A stretch of DNA of 64,000 nucleotides from Perilla frutescens (lineage: Eukaryota > Streptophyta > Magnoliopsida > Lamiales > Lamiaceae). Location: positions 39,252,506-39,316,505 of the forward strand of contig BRKX01000014.1 of NCBI GenBank assembly GCA_026008535.1, given 5' to 3'. This document shows, piece by piece, positions 1 through 10,261 of the stretch; within the stretch, counting starts at the first letter, position 1; each line of letters starts with the position of its first letter. The translations under genes were made by a program, and so were the position numbers. The notes beneath the pieces were generated by a model, which made no database searches, was not told the DNA's origin, and was given only the letters and a program-made list of their open reading frames with translations.

Positions 1-273
1 CTCGCTGCCCATATCTCTCTCTCTCTTCACACTAACGTTAGAGAGAGAAGAGGCAGCACTGTCTTGTCCATAAGGATCAGTGGACAGGACATCGTTGGAG
101 CAAACCTTGTTGTAATCGAAATCAACTTTTTTGATCCGGTCAAAGGTTTCGCCGAAGAGGCTCAACGTCAAAGACGGTTCGTGCTGCCTCTGCAGCGGCG
201 GCGGCGGCGGTGCTGATTTGTCGGAGGACGTAAGTCCCAACCCCAAAACGCATAAATCATCATTGATACCCAT
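1..273 (-). CDS. Class II HD-Zip transcription factor (HAT9/HAT22-like), N-terminal part, runs off the left edge
   Basis: Reading the minus strand from the ATG at 271-273, 91 codons stay open to the window edge. A TAG lies directly upstream in frame (274-276), so this is the first possible start. The protein opens MGINDDLCVLGLGL, like the MGxDDxC...LGLGL start of class II HD-Zip proteins. Five prolines follow (residues 22-26, a CGG run on the plus strand), then EPSLTLSLFGE (32-42) with an LxLxL repressor (EAR) motif at 35-39, then a serine-rich stretch ending VKRERDM (82-88), which in this family precedes the homeodomain. Homeodomain, leucine zipper and CPSCE tail would lie to the left of position 1. 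The family acts in the nucleus as DNA-binding repressors, often in shade, auxin or stress responses; that role is family knowledge. The order of motifs fits HAT9/HAT22 better than HAT4/ATHB4, but the exact orthologue is not certain. Confidence 0.85.
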   Translation of the reverse strand, partial: MGINDDLCVLGLGLTSSDKSAPPPPPLQRQHEPSLTLSLFGETFDRIKKVDFDYNKVCSNDVLSTDPYGQDSAASSLSNVSVKRERDMGSE

Positions 274-608
274 CTATGTTTATTTAATTTGGTGCAGTTT
301 TGATGAAAAGTTTGGAGGTTCTGTCTCTGTGTATACGGGAAAGAGGGAATATATGTTTGGAGAGAGAGAGAGAGTCTTAATAATTTGGTGTGTTATGAGA
401 GAAATGGGCTAGGAGCAGCAAGGAGAGGAGGCTTTTGTAAGCGAGGAATGGTTGGGTGGGTAAGGGTGGGGGTGGGGATGGGGGGGTGGGGTGGGGTGTG
501 TATGATTAATTCATACAATAACAATAAGTAGGGGAAGGAATTTGGGTGGGAAAATAATGAAAAGTCACTTCTCCCACACACACTAACACAGAGAGTGTCA
601 CACATTTA

Positions 609-652
609 TCTCTCTCTCTCTCTCACACACACAGAGAGAGAAGGAGAGAGAA
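609..652. repeat. CT / CA / GA dinucleotide tract
   Basis: A run of TC, then CA, then GA repeats. Together with the GA run at 361-374 it makes the strong strand asymmetry of the leader upstream of the HD-Zip start. Confidence 0.85.
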
Positions 653-743
653 GCACACATAATGGTTGACCAATTGAGCCCCACTCACTGTTATCACCAA
701 TTATGATGACCAACAACGAGGAAACTAAAAGAAGCCGCCCCCT

Positions 744-769
744 CACCCCCACCCCCACCCCCACCCCCC
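744..769. repeat. (CACCCC)n minisatellite
   Basis: Four to five units of CACCCC in a row. A second G/C-rich low-complexity patch with the opposite strand bias (GGGTGGGG) lies at about 455-500. Confidence 0.85.
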
Positions 770-1129
770 AACCCTATTTAGCAGAGATCATCAGATGTCA
801 AGAATCAATGTAAAGAGTGAATACGTGGATTCACATGACGATGAAAGGAATGATTTGATTGCCCCCGACTGGCATATATCTCAAATTATTATACTTCCTT
901 TTTTTACCACTCTTTATCTTTTTATCAGTTTTGATTCTTGGAGGCATTTCGTTTTTTACTGTTTTCTCTTTGGTCCCTACTTTCGCCAATAATTAGCCAT
1001 AACTTTGTATAAAAAGAAAATACATTTTTCCCGCTACAATTTTGTCTGATATTGTATTGTTTTAACAAAAATGTAAGAATAAAGACTTAATTTTACCCAA
1101 CTCAAATAAAGGGGTTAAATTTTCTTGTA

Positions 1130-1290
1130 CATCATTCAAGGCCCAATACAAGCAATACATCCATCAGACGTATAGAATCAACGCGGGCTGACCAGGTCAA
1201 AGCGCAAAAAAGTCAAAATCAGTATCAACCGTAATAATTAAAAGTAACAGTCAAAATTCAAAAAGTATTATATGTATCATTAGTTCAAAT
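1130..1290. mobile_element. Degraded fragment related to the Mutator-type MITE at 58910
   Basis: This stretch has the same order of short motifs as the complete element at 58910-59325: a CATCAGACG terminal motif, a GACCAGGTCAA core, then AGTATCA-type repeats. Only one end is recognisable and no target duplication was found, so it is called by similarity inside the window. Confidence 0.4.
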
Positions 1291-1479
1291 TATAATTTTT
1301 TCCATTCCAATTAATGTTTAGAGTTTAGAGTTTTTTAGGGTTCATGATTTTTTTAAAGATTTTTTTAGTATTTTTAGAATTTTTTAGATTTTTAGAAGGT
1401 TTTTTTTTTTTTGTTCTTTTTAAAGTTCATGTATTTTTAAGGTTTATTAATCTCAATTAGGGGTTATATTTGTTTCGAG

Positions 1480-1800
1480 AAAATTAATTGTTGAGCGCAA
1501 TGCACGAGCCCACGCGTTAGCGTCGGGCGAGTGTATTGCACGAGTTGCTGAATTTTAAAAAAAAATCATCCACTTTTATTTTAGGTCACTAGTTCCATTT
1601 TAGGCTATTTATTTATTTCAAAATTAGTTTTTTTTTCAATTACCGTTTATATTTATTTCAAAAAAAATAATTCACAAGCGCAATGCATGAGCCCACGCAT
1701 TAGTGCGAGTCTCCGGATTTTGAAAAAAAATTAATTCATTCACTTCAATTTTAGGGTTCATTAATTACATTTTAGAGTATATATTTATATTTATTTCAAA
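1480..1800. repeat. Two-copy diverged tandem repeat, unit about 183 bp
   Basis: The motif GCGCAATGCA(C/T)GAGCCCACGC occurs at about 1495 and 1678, each followed by an oligo-A block, a CACTTYAATTTTAGG-like stretch and TTTATTTCAAA. The order is the same in both copies. No coding potential is visible. Confidence 0.6.
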
Positions 1801-2424
1801 CAAATTAAATAAGAACAACACTAGTAGACACAATAAAAACCTAACAATCTATTATTACTCGATGCTTAGAATTGCAATGAATAATTCAGTACACGTACAC
1901 CATTCGTTTGCAGCCAAATGACCTTCATAAAGGAGTCTCGAATCTCTCACCTTCTTCGAGTCTTGCCTTATGAAGTTTATTTCCATGTTGATATAATTTC
2001 TTCCTTTCTTGGGTGGGAGCCTTCCTTTGATAATTAGGGTGAATTTCCAAAGTTAATCTCTATGAAGACGGAAGTTAATAACCTTGATTGACCTATTAAG
2101 AATCGAAAGCCAACAATCCGTTTCTCTAGAAAAAAAACTGCCATAAGTAGCCGTCAGGACATCGTCCTGAACATCTTGAGACACATCATTCTCTCCAAGT
2201 CAGACACCTTGACTCGAAATATTCCTTGAGTTGCAGATCGAATAAGAATCATGGATTGGTACTCTGCAAAAACTACGATTATTGTGGATTGTGTCAGTCG
2301 CAAAGAATCCTAGAGTGGCCAGTTCATCACGTACCAAGTGAGATAATGCTGACACCAACAAGAAGAGTTGATTGCCTATTAAACCTAATCACCCAACTGA
2401 TCCAGTTGGTAAGGCCAAACGGCC
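1801..2424. other. No gene recognised
   Basis: Base composition is more even here than in the neighbouring DNA, but neither strand gives a recognisable protein. It may be the 5' part of the broken copia remnant that follows; that is inference from position only. Confidence 0.3.
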
Positions 2425-2990
2425 ATGGAGACAACCAAAGCAAAAGAAAGGTTTAACCCCCCCCCCCCACCCCGAGCTGACAGAAACAAATGGTATCAAC
2501 CTCAGCCAATGAGGGGGAACAATAATTTCCTAAGGTACCATCAAAGGCCACAATATGGCTGGAACCACAATGAGCAACTACCTTACCATGGTGGGAGGTT
2601 AAATAATAATCATTTATCAAGTAACTGGCACGACCAAGGTTCCTGGAGACAACCATTTTATCATGCTCGAAATCATGCATTCTCTTATGCACAACATAAT
2701 TCATATCATTACATGAGAAGAAAGCAAATGATTAAGAAACAAAAGTCAAATGTGGCTCACAGGCCAACTCGGGTAAAAACAACGAAGAAGAAGAAAATGT
2801 TCAAGAAGGTTTGGGTAAGGAAAGATGAAATTAACAAGGAAGGACCCAATGGTCAACGGATACCTAAGTGTTAATTTTGTGTTTGCACGTCATAGGGAAA
2901 AGACTCTCCCGAAAGAGAACTGATATTTGGTATTTGGACAGTGGCAGCTCCTCTATATGAATGGGCATAGGAGTTACCTGCCGGATTATC
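2425..2990 (+). pseudogene. Ty1-copia gag/protease remnant
   Basis: An open frame of 149 codons (2425-2874) is rich in Asn, His, Tyr and Arg and ends in a Lys-rich block followed by VWVRKDEINKEGP, a type of segment seen between the zinc-knuckle and protease of plant copia polyproteins. After a stop, another frame reads DIWYLDSGSS at about 2920-2950, which contains the Asp-Ser-Gly of a retroviral-type aspartic protease. It breaks off at once, but in the next frame MNGHRSYLPDY continues like the protease flank. No integrase, reverse transcriptase or LTR pair is attached. The assignment rests on these short motifs. Confidence 0.5.
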
Positions 2991-3442
2991 AATATAAAAT
3001 GAGCCCAATGGTGACCTTTGGACATTACTCGCTAGATTGATTTGATGTCATAGTTGTGAGGGAATTTCATAATTCAGTTTATGAAATAGTTCATAAAGAA
3101 GGAAACAATGTCATAAAGAGGGAGTCATTCATATGTAACATTTTCGGGTATACTACGTGAATGAGTAGTGAACTATTCTTCAAATTTGAACAGTGGCTGC
3201 TCCCTCTATATGAATGGGCATAGGAGTTACCTGCCGGATTATCAACATAAAATGAGCCCAATGGTGACCTTTGGACATTACTCGCTAGATTGATTTGATG
3301 TCATAGTTGTGAGGGAATTTCATAATTCAGTTTATGAAATAGTTCATAAAGAAGGAAACAATGTCATAAAGAGGGAGTCATTCATATGTAACATTTTCGG
3401 GTATACTACGTGAATGAGTAGTGAACTATTCTTCAAATTTGA
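2938..3442. repeat. Direct tandem duplication, 252 + 253 bp, nearly identical
   Basis: Positions 2938-3189 repeat at 3190-3442, starting ACAGTGGC(A/T)GCTCC and ending CTTCAAATTTGA. Differences are few: one base substitution and one extra C near the start, and one substitution further on. The unit begins at the protease active-site codons of the copia remnant. The near identity implies a recent duplication. Confidence 0.92.
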
Positions 3443-3699
3443 ACGAACCCCTTCAACATAGGCTGTTTATAACTGAACTAGGCTAACAATCTCATGCATT
3501 TTTATTACTTTATTTTATTTGTTATTATGGATGTTCTCCCATTATTAAGAACATCATTATGCTACATTAGTGAGACGGTTTTATGGTTTAAAATTCGTAA
3601 GAGAGTGACAGCTGTGTATTTTACACAATTTTTGGATATGAATTAATGACATTTATTATATGAAGTTGTGTATTTTATATAGCTTTTGATCTTACATTG

Positions 3700-4300
3700 T
3701 TATCATTTGGAGTTTTTGATGTGTTTACCAGTTTTGCAGTAATTGTTGTGATTTCATTGCATATTTGAAGTAAAACAAGTGAATATGGACAAGAGGAATT
3801 GAAGAAGTGTTTAATTAGGCTTTTGGGCTTAATTAAATACTTAATTAAAGCCTATTGAATTGGATTAAATAATCAAAATCCGAAGAAGTCCGAACCCCAG
3901 TTCGAAACAGAGTTGGGTCGACTTGGAAATGTTCGGTCGACCCGGCCCAGTGTAAATTACACAAGGGTGGGTCGACCCGACCCTATTCACTTGGGTCGAC
4001 TCTGTGCAAAAACAGGGCTCTGGGTTGACCCACATGCACGGGTTCGCGGAAATGTGATTTTCACTCCAATTCAAGATTTTTAACCTAGATATAAAAGCTC
4101 CTATTTTGATACACGAAAATAACAAGAGAGAGGACGCCCAATACAGCCCAAGAACACTTAGAATGCATCGAAGAAAAGACAGAGAGTTTCCGTCTACTCA
4201 AGAGGAGACGACAAGGTTGCTAAAGACGAAGTGACACTGCAGACAAGGTTGCTAGCGGTACGTTTATTTATTAATAAATAACATGTCAGAGAGATAAAGA
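3700..4300 (+). mobile_element. Possible solo LTR or LTR fragment, unclassified
   Basis: This stretch has a promoter-like layout: repeated GGTCGACCC and related palindromes (3910-4030), a TATA-like GATATAAAAGCTCC near 4090, then a purine-rich leader with GACAAGGTTGCT twice (about 4210 and 4240). It resembles the U3-R-U5 plan of plant LTRs, but no paired LTR, primer site or target duplication was found. Low confidence. Confidence 0.25.
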
Positions 4301-4718
4301 TCCGGATTAAAACTATATTCAATAACACATTTATAATTTATTGATATTTGATTGTGTTTAGATCCGAATTTTGACCTGTCAAATGGTTTCACTCCTAAAA
4401 CATTTATAAATATGGATCGAAGGAAGTTGTAATTTCAAATTCAAATCATCTATCCAAGCCAACAATTTACTTTAAAACTAGTAAAAGGAAACAAAAATTC
4501 ATAATTTTTAATTGAAAATTTATTATAGTTAATACACTAACAAATTAAAACCCAACTTATGTTGGTTTTGCGTACACCAGTTGTATATAATTAAGTCTTA
4601 TATCAAACTAAAAAATATCACTTTTAATACTGAAAAATATCACTTGTAATACTAAAAAGTATAATGTTTATTTTACTTAAAAGTATTGTTAAAGATAAAG
4701 AACGGTGACATCTTTATA

Positions 4719-4924
4719 ATATATAATAACGACTCCGCCTCTGCCTCCGCATATAGAAATATTTATTTTCCCATCTAAATGATATTTTCACTTCTAGAAA
4801 TTATGAATATAATATAAGAATAATGAATTGTATAATATTCAAAATAAATTTCCAACATTTGATAAATATTATATGCAATTTCTTCCTTAATTAACAGTAC
4901 TAATTATCGGGTACAATATATTTA
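4719..4924. repeat. Dispersed repeat, copy 1 (pairs with 9931-10134)
   Basis: It is colinear with 9931-10134: both begin TATAATATATAATAAC, continue through a CCGC-containing patch and a TTTTCCC block, then a TCTAGAA motif, and end with CCTTAATTAA...ACTAATTA and a GATATAATATA-like tail. Immediately before it are AAAAATATCAC/AAAAGTAT repeats, also seen at 6460-6530. No termini or coding region were recognised. Confidence 0.55.
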
Positions 4925-5114
4925 GGCAATGTTTGGTATACTGGTTTCGATATACCCACATTAATAAAATCTGGATTGCTTTGAAAGATAATTGCGTATT
5001 AGCTATTTTAATTGTGTGTTTGGTTATTAAGATAAATATACTAAGATTGTTTCACACATGTGTTTGGTACATTGTTTTATTTGGTAGACTAAGTTCTCGA
5101 ATGAGTAAATTAGT
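4925..5114 (+). mobile_element. Partial Tourist-like MITE in tandem with the next element
   Basis: It starts TTA then GGCAATGTTTGGTA, the same target-site and terminus as the complete element beginning at 5118, and shares the inner ACTAAGATTG motif. It has no right terminus of its own before the second copy begins, so it is either a truncated copy or one into which the second inserted. Confidence 0.55.
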
Positions 5115-5117
5115 TTA

Positions 5118-5342
5118 GGCAATGTTTGGTAGCCTAGATAAAGGCATATATACTAAGATTGCTACGCCAGAAACTGTATCCGAGGGGGGGCGTCGGATAC
5201 ATTATCCAGCCGAATCAGTAAATTACACCCCGGGCCTCGCGTTAAGACCGGGCCTCGCGTGAACGAATAATGGCTACCAAACACACGGTTCTTGCTGGAT
5301 ACCTATACTAATATGCCTTTATCCAGGCTACCAAACATTGCC
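5118..5342. mobile_element. Tourist-like MITE (PIF/Harbinger), TTA target duplication
   Basis: The element is 225 bp with inverted ends: GGCAATGTTTGGTAGCCT on the left and the complement of AGGCTACCAAACATTGCC on the right, each continuing into ATAAAGGCATAT. TTA flanks both ends (5115-5117 and 5343-5345), as expected for PIF/Harbinger insertion. The centre is GC-rich with a repeated CGGGCCTCGCGT. No coding region, so it depends on a transposase supplied from elsewhere. Confidence 0.88.
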
Positions 5343-5835
5343 TTAGAGTTATTTGTTATACGTTGGCCAAAATTCATTTTTCAATTTGAAAGATATCTTT
5401 TTCCTTTATTTTTTGAACATTTAATATTATTTTATTTTTTTGGGTATGTCGTTGGAGCTGTGGTACTCTCTACCATAGCCTTCCTCGCGCTATTGTTATA
5501 ATTTAGATATCTTTATTTTTTTTATATATTTTATTTTTTAAATTAAATTTAGATATTACATCGAAGAATAAATGAATAATATTATTTTTTCGGGAAACGT
5601 CAAACATATATTAATCATTGGACTTGACTAAAAGAGAAATCTAAGCCGGACAACGTACATAATAATTGGACTTGGCTAAATGATCGGATATACACCAATT
5701 ACTATACATTTTTTTTATCTATCAAACAATGTATACATTCTGCCACCAGAGCTCCACAAAATTTGAAGAGTTGAGTGTAAGAACTGGATGCGTTCTCATT
5801 AGCATATACATAGTTTAATGAGTTCAAAATATAAT

Positions 5836-6008
5836 GTCGGACCCGAACCGTCGTTAAACGTAACGACGAAAATGTCGTCGTAAGTCTGTCGTTAAACTTA
5901 AGCGCGAAACATTCCCGTCTTTGATTCCCTAAAACGGTTAGCGACGGACGGTCCGTCGCAATGCCGACGCAATACGATCAGTCGCTAGATAGCGAATTTC
6001 TTGTAGTA
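5836..6008. mobile_element. CACTA (En/Spm) end remnant
   Basis: The stretch is dense in short direct and inverted copies of GTCGTTAA, ACGACG and GCGACGG, a pattern of CACTA subterminal transposase-binding sites. It ends in TTTCTTGTAGTA, one base away from the TTCTTGTAGTG terminus of the superfamily. The other end is not in the window in matching form. Confidence 0.6.
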
Positions 6009-6121
6009 TGTACTGTACTTTTTTTAATAAAAAAACTATTTTTACATAATTTCTTATTGCTATTTTTCTTATACATCTATTTGAGAAGCTCTAAACTTGC
6101 ATTTGCAACACCCATAAAGTT

Positions 6122-6420
6122 TTGTTTCTCTACGTCGGGGTTCATGGAGCTAATGGACTAAATTAGCTCGACAAACAACATAACAATCCATGTAGAAAGA
6201 TAGAAACATCATAAAATTCATCTTAATATAAGTTGATTGTCTTTTCTTTTATAAAGTCAAAAGAGGTGGCACATTATATCGAAAAATACACAAATAATTC
6301 AAATTCAGTCGATATAATTCATATATTTATATAATAAATTCATGATTGGATATAACTTTATTATTGTACATAAATATTTTTTAATAATATTTCATGTGCA
6401 TCGCACATGTGGTATACTAA
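6122..6420 (+). mobile_element. Non-autonomous Helitron, 3' part (copy 1)
   Basis: The right end has the Helitron signature: a perfect 7-bp hairpin (CATGTGC-ATC-GCACATG, 6393-6409), then CTAA at 6417-6420 followed by T, matching hairpin + CTRR|T. The body is colinear with 11911-12172: TTTGTTTCTCTAC, TTTCTTTTATAAAGT, ATCGAAAAATACACAA, TACATAAATAT. The 5' TC end was not located. Confidence 0.6.
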
Positions 6421-7659
6421 TTTTTATAATTATGACTACATGTTTTAAATTTAAAAAAAAGAAAATCACTTCTAATACTGAAAAATATCATTTCTACTAC
6501 TCCTAAAAAGTATTCATTTGATACAAGACTCATATACAAACGTTGAACAATTGTATTGAATAATTTGTCATTAAGTTGAGGTAATTCAAGATTGTGCCCA
6601 ATGGAATAGCTCGTATGGTGGCTCCGAATCTTTGACATATATATCCGAATTATCACATTCCAAAAAAGTAAAAAGAAAATAGTCACTCCATCCACAGAAA
6701 GTAATATTCCTTCGATCATTCTAATTCGACCAATCTACACGAGTGGTCCAAATACACTTGATTTCTCACTAGTATAATACTATAATTGAGAGTGTAGATT
6801 TTCAACCCATTAATAATGTTCCATGGGAATCAATGTGTTTGGGTTGGAGATATGGGGCAATATAATTAATTTTGTAAGTATATATCAGATTGGTATAATA
6901 CTTTTAAATATGTGATATACTGTTTCTAGAAAAAGCTGTTTCATGGGATGCACACAAATTAGTTGGTAAGACTAGTTTGTAGCAGACCACATGACCTGTC
7001 TCTTACACCATGCCTTTGATTAATTAGTTAGAAATGGTATCATGTTACTTTGCTGTGTAAATTTCTCCCCTCTTTTCCAACCAAACCAACGTGGGGAATG
7101 GAATGTATTGTCCACCCAAAATCCTTGTAAGAAATGAGATAAGATGTGCACTAGGATGAATAGTAGCTAGAGTGATTTATATCAAAAACATATTCAAGAA
7201 TGTTCGAGTTCTGTGATTCGAATAGTTTAATTCGGGGCTAGAAAGGGGGAAAACACGTTCAGGACCTGAAAGATGGAAATTATCGATCTAAGAACTACTC
7301 CAAAATCATTTATTTCGATTTCCTATAAATTTTTAACAATTTCTTTATTAAATTTAATGGATAAGTAATTAGGGAATTTTGTTGAAAATAAATATAAAAA
7401 TAATTAAAAAATAAGAAGAAATCAAAATTTATGATTTTTGAGGTCCTAAATTAATAGTTTAATCGTTTAGATTTTGGATTGATGGATTGATAGATTATTC
7501 ATTTTTCAGGTGATTAACTTAGGATTCTCTCCACAATAAACCGAATCTTTAATGATTACACGTGGGATCCAATTTTTTATGGGTAAATGCATAACTTTGC
7601 TCCATGTATGCATAACTTGACGTTTGAGTGTAATTAGATAAATAAATATATACTACTAG

Positions 7660-8310
7660 AGGTGCACTTGCATGCAGCGACTGTTATTTCCGGCTATTTC
7701 AGGCGGGCGCGTGTCCCAACGCAGGCGTGCCACGTGGCGCCCACGCGCGGTGCGTGAGGCCCAAGCGCCCATCTTTTTTTTTTTGCGATTTTTTAATTTT
7801 TTTTATACCTGTTTTTATCATACTTGATACCTTTTTTCTTACCACATGGTACTTTTTATTGTAGTTGGAATGATGATAGTATTAATCTCAGGTTGATACA
7901 TGTCTTTATCGTACTTGATACTTTTCTTCTTACCACATGATACTTTTTATTTTACCGAACTCGTGTTTTGCTTTCCTTTGTAAATTCTTGGAATGATGAT
8001 TGTTTTAGATTAATCTCAACACATACAATATAAAAACTGAAAAAAAAAATCAGAATTTGAACTAAATAAACTAGTATAAAATAACTAGCAGACCCCTTAC
8101 TTTTTAATGATACAGATGATACTTTTCGAATGTTTTGTGATACTTTTTAATAGGAAGGTTGGTACTCACTTTGGACAGTTTTTTTTTATGGGTTGACCCA
8201 GTCAAAGCGGGTTGACCCGCGTTGACCGGGTCAAAGCGCGGGTAGACTCGCGTTGACCAGGTCAAAAGCGGGTTTGACCGACCCGTCTCATATAGTATTA
8301 TTTGCATCAT
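7660..8310. repeat. GC-rich patch plus GTTGACC and ACTTGATAC repeats, MITE-like
   Basis: A GC-rich stretch (7690-7770) with CCACGTGG leads into two copies of a block containing TACTTGATAC, CTTACCACATG and TACTTTTTATT (about 7820 and 7912), and two copies of TTGGAATGATGAT (about 7866 and 7989). The right part (8190-8290) has repeated GTTGACC/GGTCAA and GATACTTTT motifs as in the element at 58910-59325. Probably a decayed relative or composite of that family. Confidence 0.4.
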
Positions 8311-8718
8311 GATGCATGCAAGTTTTTGCCATACTACTATATTTTTTTCCTCGCATTTAGTTTTGGGTGACTCATTTGAGGATTTGAATACTTATAATAT
8401 GGTAATTAATTTTATAATTAACTTGGTAGAAGTAAGATATCGTAGGCATGATGAGATAGATTTATTGAGTCGATTAATTAGTTTGTTGTGCGTATTGTGT
8501 GGGAAAGAGAAATAAAAAGTGGGAAATGATTAAAAATAGTGAGGGAAGCATACCATGAGGAAATAATGGAGATAGAATAGGATAGATAAACACGAATCAA
8601 GATCTTTGCTTAACTATAAAGATGTGTTTGGACCTACTCATCTCTAGCCTTTTGCAAATTACAATATTCAATAATGCTCTGTCTGCTATGCCCATGAAAA
8701 GTTAGGTCACCACCTAGC

Positions 8719-8720
<2 letters not shown>

Positions 8721-8757
<37 letters not shown>
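8721..8757. repeat. (AT)n microsatellite
   Basis: About 18 AT units without interruption. Confidence 0.95.
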
Positions 8758-8759
<2 letters not shown>

Positions 8760-9795
8760 CATATATATCATTATTATATATTAACCCCTCAATATATATA
8801 TATAGTATAAATACTTTATGCACTTTTAATACCCTTTTTTACTTTACGTCTAACTTCTTGGTCATGCTCCACTTTATACCTTATAAATATTCTACCCTTT
8901 GTTGTAATATACTAACCAATGTATATTATTATTATTATTATTAGGATGATATCAATATATATACATATATACATAGGAAAGTGATCAAATGTAAACACTA
9001 ACTTAATATATAAATTAGAGATCGGTCTAAACTGTTTAAATTAATTAGATGGATACACGTACATGATCTTTGTTTTCTTTCTAAGAGATGTATGTTGATT
9101 TTAGCATATGTATGTTGAATTTTTTCATTGTATTTTCTAATATTTATTATAAAATTGACACCATAATTTTTCAATTTTCGAAATTAAATATCGTATAAGT
9201 TGATTTAAGCATCTCTTTGTTAAATTTTAGCATTTAAAAAATAATTTATATGAAATGATCATTTCTTTTTCAATTTTATTAGATCATGTCAATATATACA
9301 CACACACATATGGGGATATATTTGCATGCGCGGTACTCAGAATATAAGATTAAATTAAGATGATTTTAAATGAAAAAATTCGAATTACTTATCTGGCACT
9401 TATCTAGTTATCTTATTTCAATTTAATTTAATTCTGCCATTAATTATAAGTACTGTTCTCTCATTAATAATGTATCGATGACACACTTGTACATATGGTA
9501 TGCTTGCACATAACTATTTGTCTGCTTCCGAAGATAAAGCTATCGATTTGTATATATTATTAATTTTTTTTTTGAGTGAATATATTATTAATTTTTATCT
9601 TTTAGTATAATCACATATCTATTTGTACTGTTCTCATTAATAATGTATCTTTCAGTATTTCTCTCATTCTTTGATTGCTTTCAGGGTATGAAAATGAATT
9701 ATAGTAGAAATCCGAATAAAAATTATATATCTTATAACTTAGACTTTCTAATTTATACCATATATAGTGAACGTTATAAAACAATATTATTTAGA
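8760..9795. other. No gene recognised; AT-rich spacer
   Basis: Only short simple repeats (ATT)n at 8928-8942 and (CA)n near 9300 are visible, plus a small direct duplication of TGTTCTC(TC)ATTAATAATGTATC at about 9454 and 9628. Short open frames show no family resemblance. Confidence 0.5.
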
Positions 9796-9930
9796 CGAGC
9801 ATTTCCAATGGTAAGAGATAATGAGGAGCTAAGTGATGTGGAATGTGAAGGCATTCTCGAGTGATGAGCAAGGAACTGTGTTGCACTCTCCCGATCAGAG
9901 AGGATTGCAGAGAGTGCGCGAACAACATCT

Positions 9931-10134
9931 ATATAATATATAATAACAACACCGCATCCGTAAATAAAAAATATTGATTTTCCCGGCCCGCTTAAATGAC
10001 GTTTCAATATCTAGAATTAAATTTATAAATAATCTACATATATGAAATATATATTATATTCTTAAATTAATTTATATTTTACCTTAATTAAGCACACTAA
10101 TTAATACAAGGATATAATATATTGTAATATTGTA
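9931..10134. repeat. Dispersed repeat, copy 2 (pairs with 4719-4924)
   Basis: It shows the same order of motifs as copy 1. Before it, 9797-9930 begins GAGCATTTCCAATGG and contains inverted CTCTC/GAGAG motifs around CGATCAG, suggestive of a separate small MITE, but no terminal pair was established. Confidence 0.5.
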
Positions 10135-10261
10135 TATCATTCCAATAAACCATATATAAATATACTATTATTTAGTATGTATACATATTTTAGGTTGATA
10201 CCCAAAAACGTGATATCCACTAATTAAATCAAGTAAATATATTTTAAATAGTTAAGACTTT

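Larger units (their letters stand above)
274..790 (-). promoter_or_regulatory. Putative 5' leader and core promoter of the HD-Zip II gene
   Basis: Read on the minus strand, the 500 bases before the start codon are strongly pyrimidine-rich: CT runs (complement of 361-374 and 609-652), C-rich runs (complement of 455-500) and a G-rich run opposite (CACCCC)n at 744-769. Such CT-rich leaders are common in plant transcription factor genes. A weak TATA-like CTAAATAG lies on the minus strand near 775-783. Two minus-strand ATGs precede the main start: one near 513 gives a two-codon frame, and one at 603-605 opens a 70-codon frame ending at 393. Whether these are in the transcript depends on the unknown start site. 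Promoter placement is inference. Confidence 0.4.

Noticed and set aside
131..412. 93-codon plus-strand open frame
   Set aside because: It lies opposite the HD-Zip II exon, whose N-terminal motifs on the minus strand are specific. The plus frame has no family resemblance and continues into GA repeats.
5292..5501. 69-codon open frame with hydrophobic C-terminus
   Set aside because: It starts inside the Tourist MITE and crosses its boundary, so it cannot be a conserved gene; hydrophobicity comes from T-rich DNA.
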